Positions 11,849-24,023 of a DNA stretch of 64,000 bases are shown piece by piece. The position numbers were made by a program, and so were the translations under genes. Location: assembly GCA_023091665.1 (NCBI GenBank), contig JALJCQ010000017.1:3406501-3470500 (forward strand). Direction: 5' to 3'. The stretch's first letter is position 1. Each line of letters opens with the position of its first letter. Below the pieces are notes generated by a model. The model had not been told where the DNA came from. It ran no database searches and worked only from the letters and a program-made list of their open reading frames with translations. The stretch is from Pythium myriotylum (lineage: Eukaryota; Oomycota; Peronosporomycetes; Pythiales; Pythiaceae).

Positions 11849-12000
11849 TCATGAGTCAAACAGCGCATACTTTGCATCGGCGAGCTCTGTCGAGATCGCA
11901 GGTCTGATTTCAGCGACTGCGTCACGGAGGCTCTCACGGAAGTGGTACACGCCGATCGCGACGGCCGCCACAGCGACGGCAGTGCCCCCAATCGTAAGGT
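11849..12000 (-). pseudogene. Duplicated last exon of PEX26-like gene (fragment 1)
   Basis: Reading leftwards, the sequence encodes TIGGTAVAVAAVAIGVYHF then RESLRDAVAEIRPAIS and ADAKYALFDS with a stop at 11849. It closely matches the C-terminal membrane anchor of the complete gene at 24024. Homology stops abruptly near 12000, so only the 3' end was carried along. No upstream exons are present; it may survive only as the 5' flank of LRR copy 1. Confidence 0.8.
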
Positions 12001-12152
12001 CAGCGATCAATTTGGGGCCATTTTTCGTTCTGATTCAGCTCCATTACAATTTTTAGCTAGCATCGTCGAACTCTGCTCAAGCAGGACGATTTTTAGGATA
12101 TCTTTCGCGTCTGATTGGACGTTTGGCGTTCGCCGAACGGGTTCTGGAAGAT

Positions 12153-12252
12153 AAGTGCGGAGCCCTACCCCACATAGGGTACCGGGAAAACGGTACAGAT
12201 GCGAAATACACTGTAGTGGCGGTATTCTATGATGTTCGATATTACTACAGTG
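12153..12252. repeat. Flank repeat, left half split by LINE (copy 1)
   Basis: Homologous to 8821-8900. It ends at the TSD-like decamer TACTACAGTG (12243-12252), where the LINE begins. The right half resumes at 14973 with TACTAAAGTG. Confidence 0.7.
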
Positions 12253-14972
12253 CGTAAAGCGGTCAATTTTTGATGTGCCTCCAATAGCTTATAGCTCCAG
12301 TTCCGGAAGGGGTGTGCAGGGTACTAAGCTAAGTTCACAGTTGCCAACTTCGTGCGTCAGTCCCTGCAGTCAGTCCAGTGTGCTGCTCGTGAATAAGGCG
12401 TACGATCATCCTGTTGTCTACCTTTTCACATCGTGAGAGTGGCGTGCAAAGGTTTTCAGCAACTTGTCAGTGGATACCATCAAGAACGCGTGGATCAAGG
12501 AAGGCATTACTGTTCACGATAACATATAACATATACTTCTGGTCTCAGAACAATATCTCTTATTTCATTATATTTTTCTTTGAGGTCGTTCAGGCCACAC
12601 TCGATGTACTCTATTTTTCTATGCGTCAACATGGAGGCCTTCAACTTCCATCAGTTCGGGATGCTCTACTCATCATGGGCGCCTCAACGCTCCAGCGCTG
12701 GTACTCCGCGAAAGATCCAGTCGCTCAGGCTGTCGGTGCAGTCATGGCGGCGACGACCGCACTCCCTGCGGCATCACACATCGCTGCGGGCCGCGGGCCG
12801 ACACCAGATCCAAAGATGGCAGCTACCCTGGCGGCGACCGGTATTCGGTGCTCAGATGTGCAACAGCCTACCCATGGGATGACCAGGAACGCGCCGCTGT
12901 ACTCGCCCTACTTCCACAAGCCGGGCGGGCGCCCTTACGCGACGGCCGCTGGGTTAATGGGGGGTATCTCCGCGACTACGCCGCGGTCAAAAGCGCGCTA
13001 AATGTGATTCGAGCCATCCAGCGATCTCGTGCTGGCCGACTCAATCTTCATGCCCTCTTCCAGACTCGGGTGCTAGAGACCGACCTACTGCTGCATGTCA
13101 CCGGACGCGCACTCAAGGCCTCCGATCTCCCTGGCCTCCACGTTGGGAATCATACGGTTCATGATCTCCTCGAAGTGACTTGGATGAACAACACTCAGCT
13201 GCAATTTCGGTTGAAAGGCTGCGAGTACCCCTACGTAGCGGCGGACAGTTTCAGACTGCTCTGTGACTCGCTCGTGTTCTCCTACCCGGATTTATTGCTC
13301 CCACACGAACCTGGGTCCCACCTCGTGGAGCGAGGACGGTCGCCTGATGTGTGGTACCTTCTGCAAGGGACTCGATTAGCCAGGCGCAGTGCAGACAACA
13401 CAGTCACGGAACTCGGCGAGGTACACTCCCTACACCATGCGGAGACGATTGAGCGAAGCGCCTCGAAGCGACCCTCACTTCAGTTCGTACCTCACCCGCA
13501 GTTGAGCCCGGTGCTGCCGCTGTGGGGAACCTCGAAGCTCCATGATAAAGCTACGCTCAGGACCTTAGTCTCGAAGACGAAAGCCAGGCACGCAGAACAA
13601 GATGTCCAACGGCGTCGGGAGATCGCCTTAGAGTCTTCAGTTGAGTTTGCCACAGCGCTGGATATGGTCAGCTGGAAGGCAATCCATCGCCTTCCCCACA
13701 GCTCCAGTCGACAACGCCTCCTATACTTCAAGATTAAAGGCCTGAGGCTCTCTGGTTGGGATCGACTTCACGAACGTCGAGGGTGCCCCCACTGCCCGCA
13801 CATCGGTGCCTCTGGAGGCCCCGTCTACCATATTGTCTGGGAATGCCCGGCAGCCCAGCTCCTCTGGTCACGGCTACGCAGTATATTCACAGCCCTGGGC
13901 TTGTGGAGAGCGACGGACACGACCACACGCACCGAATTCCTCACTGCAGTCTTCAGCTTACGACTACCGAGTGTACCGCCTAAGGTTTGGGAACTACCCT
14001 CCCTCCGCAAGTGTCTCCCAGAAGATGACGACACAGGAGCTGGCCCGTTCCCCGTCCTTCAGGCGGTATGGCAGCAGTTAACGCTTGAGACGTTCCTAGT
14101 GATCTCCGCCTGGCGGCATAGCTTGGCCGACCCGACCCGAGCATGGGACGAGCGCCAAGCAACCGCAGTGCATACGAACAGCTGCCACCGCGAGCTCGAC
14201 ACGTTACTTTTCCGGATCCAACACCAGCAAGACCCACCAGCGTTTGCATCAGGTCTTCTTGCCAAATTTCATGGTCTGCTCGATGAGGCTCACGAACTTC
14301 ACGACTGCCAGCTCCCCGTCCGATCTCCGGCACGCGTGCTCTTCTTTGCGGGCACCACCCGCAACAATCCAGGGCCTGGTGGAGCCGGAGCCGTCCTCGT
14401 CGACCTTGCAACGGAGGGCACCACTTCGACGATACTATGGAGTGTAGAAGTGTCCCTACCGGACCCCGCCATCACTCACAACCAAGCTGCGTACCACGGA
14501 CTTCTCGCGGGCCTACAAGCGGCGGTTGATAATGACTGGCACGACCTCACTGTCATCGGAGACAACGCGCTCCTCCTCCAGCAGCTTCGTGCGTACAGGC
14601 CACCCCGGAACGCGCGTCTACGGCCGCTCTACCACAAGGCCCGGCGCCTAGCTGACCAAGTCGGCGTTCAACGGTGGCATCACCAGGTACCAGCACACAA
14701 CGCCATGGCCACAGCACTGGCCACTCAAGCGACGGCAGCTCACACAACGAGCCTTGTCCGCCACCCCACCGGCAGGGACTGCCACACAGACCTGCCCCAG
14801 CTCCTCGCCTCCGACTTACATCCCTGGCTAGCCAGCCAGGTTGACCCACGGTAATACCGGAACGCACCGAGCTCCAGCTATTAGGGTACATTTATTGCGC
14901 TCAATAGACTTCATCTTCATCATCATCTATTTTTCTATATATCAGCACCGCTCCAGATCGCGAAACACCCTG
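12253..14972 (+). mobile_element. 5'-truncated non-LTR retrotransposon (LINE), copy 1
   Basis: Boundaries come from comparison with the empty flank repeat at 8821-9008. The inserted 2720 bp is flanked by near-identical 10-bp repeats (TACTACAGTG 12243-12252 and TACTAAAGTG 14973-14982), which are the likely target-site duplication. It holds the C-terminal end of a LINE polyprotein: post-RT region, zinc-knuckle-like zf-RVT and RNase H. The RT palm is missing, so the copy is 5'-truncated. The 3' end has a TCATCA-rich tract near 14908-14930. An identical copy sits at 18334, a product of the 6081-bp duplication rather than a second insertion. Confidence 0.8.
12615..14854 (+). pseudogene. LINE pol C-terminal remnant (zf-RVT + RNase H)
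   Basis: The frame starting around 12615 gives MRQHGGLQLPSVRDALLIMG (LINE post-RT region). Coding then moves to another frame at about 12850, so there is a frameshift. From there one long frame (about 668 codons) runs to the stop at 14854. It includes a zf-RVT pattern (RRGCPHCPHIGASGG ... YHIVWECPAAQLLW) and an RNase H-like domain (NPGPGGAGAVLVD; VIGDNALLLQQLRAYRP). Three of the four expected RNase H acidic residues are replaced: FFAG instead of F-x-D-G, QAAYHGLL instead of an AEY motif, and AMATALA instead of an ADALA motif. The truncation, frameshift and absence of an ATG make it non-functional. Confidence 0.75.
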
Positions 14973-15100
14973 TACTAAAGTGTACCCATTCGGGTCTGGC
15001 ACACGTCACAGATCAATCATGCAGATGGAAGCAGAACGTGGACTTTGTGTATTACATGGAGAATGTGGACTTTGTGTATTACACTGTATGTCGAGTCTCG

Positions 15101-17645
15101 TTACTTCTTGCAGCCGAGCCAGGCCTCGTACTCGGGGTTGCACGGCTTGCCGACGCGCTCGGCGATTTGCAACTGGCGCATGCGAATCGCAAACGGACTC
15201 GGATCGCACGCCACGCCCATCCATCGGGCGTTGTAGCACATCGCAGAGCCGTTGTGACCAGGAGCGACGCACTCGCGGTACAGCGTGCCGTTGCACTGAA
15301 TCATCTCCTCGCGAGTTGGCAGGAACTTGATCTGTCCCAACGGGACAACTTCGCCGTAGCACGCACTATAGTTGAACTTGTCAAAGTATTTGCGAGTTGC
15401 TGCGGTCGCGACGCGGTCAGCCGAGAGGCAGCTCGTGACCGCAGGTGTGCCAAACAACAAGTTAACGCGACAGAGCGAACGGTTCAGGTCGCACTTGTCG
15501 GCGCCGAGAAAACCGTTGCAGCAGAATGTGCCTCTATCCAAGATAGCGAGTGCCTTGAGGTTCTTGACGTTAGTCAGATCTGGAAACACCTCGACACCTG
15601 GCAAGGACGTAATCGTGAGACGCTCCAGGTTGCGCAGGTGGCTGAAACTGGGTAACTCGGTGATAAGAGGAAGTGCAGCGACCATGAATGAGCGGAGATT
15701 GACGAGACCATCGAGAGAAGGAAGACTAGGAATCGCGAGCATGGCCAGATGAACGTAACTGAGCTTGGACATTCTGTCAAACAGATGTGGGGGTAGTTCT
15801 TGAATCGAATTGCCAAATGCCTTCCCTTCAATATGTCTATCGGGTCACAAAATGGTGTAAGACGCAAAGCACTCATCTATACAAGTCCAAACGAGTTGAG
15901 CTCATACAAAAACTCGAGATTCGTGAAGTCTCCAAACCAGTCGGGCAGTGTCAGGGTATGCGTGTAGTACAACGAGCTGGTCAAAATCAACCGAGTCAGT
16001 AATACGACAACACTTTCACGTGGAATCCCATGGCTTCCAAGGGAAGTGAGACCTACACGTGCTTCAGGTTCTTGCAGCGGCGGAGCTGTTCGGGGAAGAA
16101 CGAAAGTTCACGATTCACGAGCTGCACCGTCTGAAGGTAACCCGTGTGTGCGAGTTGTGCGAGTTTTTCAGTGCGGTTTTGTGGCTTGGTCCACTCTTCG
16201 TAAGTTGCAATCGTGACGTTGTTGTCGATGAGAGCCAAGCATGGACACCGGTCCAGTTGACCGGGTTTATAGTCACTCACCCAGCTTCTAGAGATCTGGA
16301 CGCATTCGGGGTGTGGCCGACACGCTTGGTCGCTTGTGTACACGCTTCCCGCTGTGTAAACGACCACAGCAACAGCTACCGCAAAGAAAAACGCCGCAAC
16401 TGGACGCTGATTCTTAGGGTAAACATTTGGGTGACTCGAAACACCACTCTTCCGTGCTTCGAGAAACTGGACGAGGCCGAAGAACCGACGAACTAGTGCC
16501 AAGTGCGTGCCGACTCGGGTGAATATCTTGAGGACTGAGTCAATTCTAAGGGAGTCGAGGGCTGTACGAATATTTTCGACTTGTACAGGGTCAGCGACGA
16601 CCACTGCATTATGTTCGAACGCCCCGGGTAGGAAAACCACGTCGTTGATCTTCATGGCCTCTCGGTCGAATGTGAAGGTGTTCAATGTGTATAGCAGAAC
16701 AAGAACCGGGAAGACGATGGCAACCATGAAGTCGAAGCTAAGGAACCCGTGCGTTAGTTGAAGTAGACCAGCAGCAAAGGAATAATGTAGCGTGCGTACA
16801 ATGTGTCAACGAGCGTCTGTGCGCGCCCAACGTTGTCGTGGCGCAAAATGAACATTATCGCTCCCGCGATGCCGTTAAGGACAACGATGGCAGCAAATAC
16901 GGTTAGCAGGGACACATGCATGCCTTGTTCTAGCAGTTGCGCAAGAAATACACACTGGATAACGAGATCGGCAACCTTGACTGCAGTGTGCTGCGTGCAG
17001 ACAAAAAAGGATCAGTTTTGACTCATGATTAACTGACCTGGCGTCGTTTCTTACCAATCGTCGGCGGGTTACACTCTCCTTGTCAAGCACTGCCTTTGTC
17101 AAGGAGCTGGTACGTCGCGCTAGTTTGGCCGACCAATGCTTGCTCGACGAGTCGCGGTTCTGTTGCTGGGCATTATCTACTGTGGAGTTGGCGATTTTAG
17201 ATCCATGACGTGGTGGATTTGAGCTCATCGCTGTTGTGAGGAACATCAGCCGCACGAGTTTATGGAGCACAGAGACATAACTCAGGCCCACCACAGCTAG
17301 GCCAACAAGACCGACGACAACAACGCCGGTAGGTGCGGGTGAGAAACGCCAGAATTCGCCGAAGTCCAGATCAGCTGTCTTCATCGCCACGTTGGCCATC
17401 TTGTCTGGTGCAGAAGTGAGCAGCATAATCCACACGACCCAAACTAAGCAAATGAGTGCGAGCAAGAATGTGCCGAGCAGAAAATGATTCTGTTTCCCAC
17501 AACGAGTACGAAATGGCGTCTGGTTGCGCTGCTCGCACGTTGTCGTGTCATTGGAGACCCTGAACTTAACACCGTCGGTGTCCGTAATCGCATCTTGGAG
17601 CGTCGGTCCTGCCTTCTTCCTCTCCTTCGCGCTGGTTTGAGCCAT
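15101..17645 (-). CDS. Transmembrane leucine-rich-repeat protein, copy 2
   Basis: Exons 17645-17055, 16990-16800, 16737-16057, 15976-15908 and 15836-15101, the same 755-aa protein as copy 1 with no amino-acid difference seen. Identity extends through introns, so the duplication is very recent or kept uniform by gene conversion. It is intact. Confidence 0.8.
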
Positions 17646-17929
17646 ACCACCCTCGCTATCTTGCCGTGCAGAGTGATCAGGAGTACGACCAACAACAGTC
17701 TAGATCGAGCCGTCTTCACTTGAGGTCCGAGCACCTGGTGGTCGCAAAACAGACGAGAAGTGGTGTGGAACGCAACCAACCACTCAATCTGTCCATTTGC
17801 ATTCCTCGTTGCTGGAGCTTGGGCGCAGTTTCATCATTTTGTTACCAAAAATAACATTGCGTGCTGTTCTTGGACCGGAACCTACAACGGATAAAACTCA
17901 AGTGCGATTCGGCCCGAAAATCGTCCGTT

Positions 17930-18081
17930 TCATGAGTCAAACAGCGCATACTTTGCATCGGCGAGCTCTGTCGAGATCGCAGGTCTGATTTCAGCGACTG
18001 CGTCACGGAGGCTCTCACGGAAGTGGTACACGCCGATCGCGACGGCCGCCACAGCGACGGCAGTGCCCCCAATCGTAAGGT
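17930..18081 (-). pseudogene. Duplicated last exon of PEX26-like gene (fragment 2)
   Basis: Identical to 11849-12000, carried by the 6081-bp duplication. Confidence 0.78.
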
Positions 18082-18333
18082 CAGCGATCAATTTGGGGCC
18101 ATTTTTCGTTCTGATTCAGCTCCATTACAATTTTTAGCTAGCATCGTCGAACTCTGCTCAAGCAGGACGATTTTTAGGATATCTTTCGCGTCTGATTGGA
18201 CGTTTGGCGTTCGCCGAACGGGTTCTGGAAGATAAGTGCGGAGCCCTACCCCACATAGGGTACCGGGAAAACGGTACAGATGCGAAATACACTGTAGTGG
18301 CGGTATTCTATGATGTTCGATATTACTACAGTG

Positions 18334-21053
18334 CGTAAAGCGGTCAATTTTTGATGTGCCTCCAATAGCTTATAGCTCCAGTTCCGGAAGGGGTGTGCAG
18401 GGTACTAAGCTAAGTTCACAGTTGCCAACTTCGTGCGTCAGTCCCTGCAGTCAGTCCAGTGTGCTGCTCGTGAATAAGGCGTACGATCATCCTGTTGTCT
18501 ACCTTTTCACATCGTGAGAGTGGCGTGCAAAGGTTTTCAGCAACTTGTCAGTGGATACCATCAAGAACGCGTGGATCAAGGAAGGCATTACTGTTCACGA
18601 TAACATATAACATATACTTCTGGTCTCAGAACAATATCTCTTATTTCATTATATTTTTCTTTGAGGTCGTTCAGGCCACACTCGATGTACTCTATTTTTC
18701 TATGCGTCAACATGGAGGCCTTCAACTTCCATCAGTTCGGGATGCTCTACTCATCATGGGCGCCTCAACGCTCCAGCGCTGGTACTCCGCGAAAGATCCA
18801 GTCGCTCAGGCTGTCGGTGCAGTCATGGCGGCGACGACCGCACTCCCTGCGGCATCACACATCGCTGCGGGCCGCGGGCCGACACCAGATCCAAAGATGG
18901 CAGCTACCCTGGCGGCGACCGGTATTCGGTGCTCAGATGTGCAACAGCCTACCCATGGGATGACCAGGAACGCGCCGCTGTACTCGCCCTACTTCCACAA
19001 GCCGGGCGGGCGCCCTTACGCGACGGCCGCTGGGTTAATGGGGGGTATCTCCGCGACTACGCCGCGGTCAAAAGCGCGCTAAATGTGATTCGAGCCATCC
19101 AGCGATCTCGTGCTGGCCGACTCAATCTTCATGCCCTCTTCCAGACTCGGGTGCTAGAGACCGACCTACTGCTGCATGTCACCGGACGCGCACTCAAGGC
19201 CTCCGATCTCCCTGGCCTCCACGTTGGGAATCATACGGTTCATGATCTCCTCGAAGTGACTTGGATGAACAACACTCAGCTGCAATTTCGGTTGAAAGGC
19301 TGCGAGTACCCCTACGTAGCGGCGGACAGTTTCAGACTGCTCTGTGACTCGCTCGTGTTCTCCTACCCGGATTTATTGCTCCCACACGAACCTGGGTCCC
19401 ACCTCGTGGAGCGAGGACGGTCGCCTGATGTGTGGTACCTTCTGCAAGGGACTCGATTAGCCAGGCGCAGTGCAGACAACACAGTCACGGAACTCGGCGA
19501 GGTACACTCCCTACACCATGCGGAGACGATTGAGCGAAGCGCCTCGAAGCGACCCTCACTTCAGTTCGTACCTCACCCGCAGTTGAGCCCGGTGCTGCCG
19601 CTGTGGGGAACCTCGAAGCTCCATGATAAAGCTACGCTCAGGACCTTAGTCTCGAAGACGAAAGCCAGGCACGCAGAACAAGATGTCCAACGGCGTCGGG
19701 AGATCGCCTTAGAGTCTTCAGTTGAGTTTGCCACAGCGCTGGATATGGTCAGCTGGAAGGCAATCCATCGCCTTCCCCACAGCTCCAGTCGACAACGCCT
19801 CCTATACTTCAAGATTAAAGGCCTGAGGCTCTCTGGTTGGGATCGACTTCACGAACGTCGAGGGTGCCCCCACTGCCCGCACATCGGTGCCTCTGGAGGC
19901 CCCGTCTACCATATTGTCTGGGAATGCCCGGCAGCCCAGCTCCTCTGGTCACGGCTACGCAGTATATTCACAGCCCTGGGCTTGTGGAGAGCGACGGACA
20001 CGACCACACGCACCGAATTCCTCACTGCAGTCTTCAGCTTACGACTACCGAGTGTACCGCCTAAGGTTTGGGAACTACCCTCCCTCCGCAAGTGTCTCCC
20101 AGAAGATGACGACACAGGAGCTGGCCCGTTCCCCGTCCTTCAGGCGGTATGGCAGCAGTTAACGCTTGAGACGTTCCTAGTGATCTCCGCCTGGCGGCAT
20201 AGCTTGGCCGACCCGACCCGAGCATGGGACGAGCGCCAAGCAACCGCAGTGCATACGAACAGCTGCCACCGCGAGCTCGACACGTTACTTTTCCGGATCC
20301 AACACCAGCAAGACCCACCAGCGTTTGCATCAGGTCTTCTTGCCAAATTTCATGGTCTGCTCGATGAGGCTCACGAACTTCACGACTGCCAGCTCCCCGT
20401 CCGATCTCCGGCACGCGTGCTCTTCTTTGCGGGCACCACCCGCAACAATCCAGGGCCTGGTGGAGCCGGAGCCGTCCTCGTCGACCTTGCAACGGAGGGC
20501 ACCACTTCGACGATACTATGGAGTGTAGAAGTGTCCCTACCGGACCCCGCCATCACTCACAACCAAGCTGCGTACCACGGACTTCTCGCGGGCCTACAAG
20601 CGGCGGTTGATAATGACTGGCACGACCTCACTGTCATCGGAGACAACGCGCTCCTCCTCCAGCAGCTTCGTGCGTACAGGCCACCCCGGAACGCGCGTCT
20701 ACGGCCGCTCTACCACAAGGCCCGGCGCCTAGCTGACCAAGTCGGCGTTCAACGGTGGCATCACCAGGTACCAGCACACAACGCCATGGCCACAGCACTG
20801 GCCACTCAAGCGACGGCAGCTCACACAACGAGCCTTGTCCGCCACCCCACCGGCAGGGACTGCCACACAGACCTGCCCCAGCTCCTCGCCTCCGACTTAC
20901 ATCCCTGGCTAGCCAGCCAGGTTGACCCACGGTAATACCGGAACGCACCGAGCTCCAGCTATTAGGGTACATTTATTGCGCTCAATAGACTTCATCTTCA
21001 TCATCATCTATTTTTCTATATATCAGCACCGCTCCAGATCGCGAAACACCCTG
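18334..21053 (+). mobile_element. 5'-truncated LINE, copy 2
   Basis: Same element and same boundaries as 12253-14972 at +6081, including the frameshift and RNase H substitutions (remnant coding about 18696-20935). Confidence 0.8.
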
Positions 21054-21172
21054 TACTAAAGTGTACCCATTCGGGTCTGGCACACGTCACAGATCAATCA
21101 TGCAGATGGAAGCAGAACGTGGACTTTGTGTATTACATGGAGAATGTGGACTTTGTGTATTACACTGTATGT

Positions 21173-22655
21173 CGAGTCTCGTTACTTCTTGCAGCCGAGC
21201 CAGGCCTCGTACTCGGGGTTGCACGGCTTGCCGACGCGCTCGGCGATTTGCAACTGGCGCATGCGAATCGCAAACGGACTCGGATCGCACGCCACGCCCA
21301 TCCATCGGGCGTTGTAGCACATCGCAGAGCCGTTGTGACCAGGAGCGACGCACTCGCGGTACAGCGTGCCGTTGCACTGAATCATCTCCTCGCGAGTTGG
21401 CAGGAACTTGATCTGTCCCAACGGGACAACTTCGCCGTAGCACGCACTATAGTTGAACTTGTCAAAGTATTTGCGAGTTGCTGCGGTCGCGACGCGGTCA
21501 GCCGAGAGGCAGCTCGTGACCGCAGGTGTGCCAAACAACAAGTTAACGCGACAGAGCGAACGGTTCAGGTCGCACTTGTCGGCGCCGAGAAAACCGTTGC
21601 AGCAGAATGTGCCTCTATCCAAGATAGCGAGTGCCTTGAGGTTCTTGACGTTAGTCAGATCTGGAAACACCTCGACACCTGGCAAGGACGTAATCGTGAG
21701 ACGCTCCAGGTTGCGCAGGTGGCTGAAACTGGGTAACTCGGTGATAAGAGGAAGTGCAGCGACCATGAATGAGCGGAGATTGACGAGACCATCGAGAGAA
21801 GGAAGACTAGGAATCGCGAGCATGGCCAGATGAACGTAACTGAGCTTGGACATTCTGTCAAACAGATGTGGGGGTAGTTCTTGAATCGAATTGCCAAATG
21901 CCTTCCCTTCAATATGTCTATCGGGTCACAAAATGGTGTAAGACGCAAAGCACTCATCTATACAAGTCCAAACGAGTTGAGCTCATACAAAAACTCGAGA
22001 TTCGTGAAGTCTCCAAACCAGTCGGGCAGTGTCAGGGTATGCGTGTAGTACAACGAGCTGGTCAAAATCAACCGAGTCAGTAATACGACAACACTTTCAC
22101 GTGGAATCCCATGGCTTCCAAGGGAAGTGAGACCTACACGTGCTTCAGGTTCTTGCAGCGGCGGAGCTGTTCGGGGAAGAACGAAAGTTCACGATTCACG
22201 AGCTGCACCGTCTGAAGGTAACCCGTGTGTGCGAGTTGTGCGAGTTTTTCAGTGCGGTTTTGTGGCTTGGTCCACTCTTCGTAAGTTGCAATCGTGACGT
22301 TGTTGTCGATGAGAGCCAAGCATGGACACCGGTCCAGTTGACCGGGTTTATAGTCACTCACCCAGCTTCTAGAGATCTGGACGCATTCGGGGTGTGGCCG
22401 ACACGCTTGGTCGCTTGTGTACACGCTTCCCGCTGTGTAAACGACCACAGCAACAGCTACCGCAAAGAAAAACGCCGCAACTGGACGCTGATTCTTAGGG
22501 TAAACATTTGGGTGACTCGAAACACCACTCTTCCGTGCTTCGAGAAACTGGACGAGGCCGAAGAACCGACGAACTAGTGCCAAGTGCGTGCCGACTCGGG
22601 TGAATATCTTGAGGACTGAGTCAATTCTAAGGGAGTCGAGGGCTGTACGAATATT
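21173..22655. repeat. 6081-bp tandem duplication, partial copy 3
   Basis: Matches copy 2 exactly up to 22655. The first substitution is at 22656, after which similarity falls towards the right and reaches clear paralogue-level divergence beyond about 23200. The breakpoint lies inside exon 3 of the LRR gene. Confidence 0.85.
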
Positions 22656-23730
22656 CTCGACTTGTACAGGATCAGCGACGACTGCTGCACTCACTATGCT
22701 CGAACATTCCGGGCAGGAAAACCATGTCGTTAATCTTCATGGCCTCTCGGTCGAATGTGAAGGTATTCAATGTGTATAGCAGAACAAGAACCGGGAAGAC
22801 GATGGCAACCATGAAGTCGAAGCTAAGGAACCCGTGCGTTAGTTGAAGTAGACCAGCAGCAAAGGAATAATGTAGCGTGCGTACAATGTGTCAACGAGCG
22901 TCTGTGCGCGCCCAACGTTGTCGTGGCGCAAAATGAACATTATCGCTCCCGCGATACCATTGAGGACGACGATGGCAGCAAATACGGTTAGTAGGGACAC
23001 AGGCAAGCCTTGTTCTAGCAGTTGCGCGAGAAATACACACTGGATAACGAGATCAGCAACCTTGAACGCAGTGTGCTGCGTGCAGACAAAAAAGGATCAG
23101 TTTTGACTCATGATTAACTGACCTGGCGTCGTTTCTTACCAATCGTCGGCGGGTTACACTCTCCTTGTCAAGCACTGCCTTTGTCAAGGAGCTGGTACGT
23201 CGCGCTAGATTTGCCGACCAGTGCTTGCTCGACGCTTCACGGTCTAGTTGCCGGCCAATATCTGCAGTTGAGTTGGCGATTTTAAATCTATGTCGTTGTG
23301 GACTTTTGGGCAGCACCATCGTGAGGACCATTTGCTGCACGAGTTTGCAGAGCACGAAGACATAACCCAGGCCAACCACACCCAGGCCAACTAGACCGAT
23401 GACAACAACTCCAATAGGGCTTGGTGAGAAATGCCAGAATTCGCCAAAGTCCAGATCAGCTGTCTCCATCACCATATTTGCCATCTCGTCCGGTACAGAA
23501 GTGAGCAACATAATCCACATGACCCATATAAGGCAGATGAGTGCAACGAGGAATGTGCCCAGTAGAAAATGAGTCTGGTTCTTGCGATGAGTACGAAATG
23601 GCGTTGGTTTGAGTTGCTCGCACGTCTTGATGCCATTGGAGACAGTATGTCTGTTCGTGCCAGTTTCCGTAGCTATTTTTTCGATCGTCGATCCTGCATT
23701 TTTCCTTTCCTTCGCGCTGATTGGAGTCAT
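21182..23730 (-). pseudogene. Third LRR membrane gene, chimeric and frameshifted
   Basis: Equivalent exons are 23730-23140, 23075-22885, 22822-22138, 22057-21989 and 21917-21182. The two 3'-most exons and most of exon 3 equal copy 2. The 5' part is a diverged paralogue (N-terminus MTPISAKERKNAG instead of MAQTSAKERKKAG) with the same membrane segments. Within exon 3, near 22683-22695, there are four extra bases relative to copies 1 and 2. They shift the frame and give a stop a few codons later. This sits about 30 bp from the identity breakpoint, so the break probably arose with the recombination. A sequencing indel cannot be excluded. Confidence 0.7.
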
Positions 23731-24023
23731 ACCACCCTCGCCCTCTTGCCGTGCAGAGTGACCAGGAGTACGACCAACAACAGACTAGATCTGGCCGTCT
23801 TCACTTAAGAGTCTGAATAGCTGCTGGTCGCAAAACGGACAAGATGTGGCGCTGGACGTAGCCAATGACTCAATTTCTCCTCTCATATCCCTCGTTGCTT
23901 GAGCTTGGGTCACGGTTACATCATTTTGTTACCAAATATAACACTGCGTGTTGTCTTGGACCGGAACCTGACAGCAACTTTAGTGGATGAGAATCAAGTC
24001 ATTTGCCTCAACTGTCGTCCATT

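Larger units (their letters stand above)
9011..15091. repeat. 6081-bp tandem duplication, copy 1
   Basis: Positions 9011-15091 recur at +6081 with identical gene and LINE content. Immediately left of 9007 the two copies differ by substitutions and by a short duplicated block in copy 2 (15042-15085), so the left edge lies near 9007-9011. Contents from left to right: LRR membrane gene (- strand), PEX26-like last exon fragment, flank repeat, 5'-truncated LINE. Confidence 0.9.
15092..21172. repeat. 6081-bp tandem duplication, copy 2
   Basis: All exons and the LINE are identical in translation to copy 1 at an exact offset of 6081. The left flank includes a short local duplication absent from copy 1 (two tandem versions of a GTGGACTTTGTGTATTACA block, about 15038-15083). 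Confidence 0.9.
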
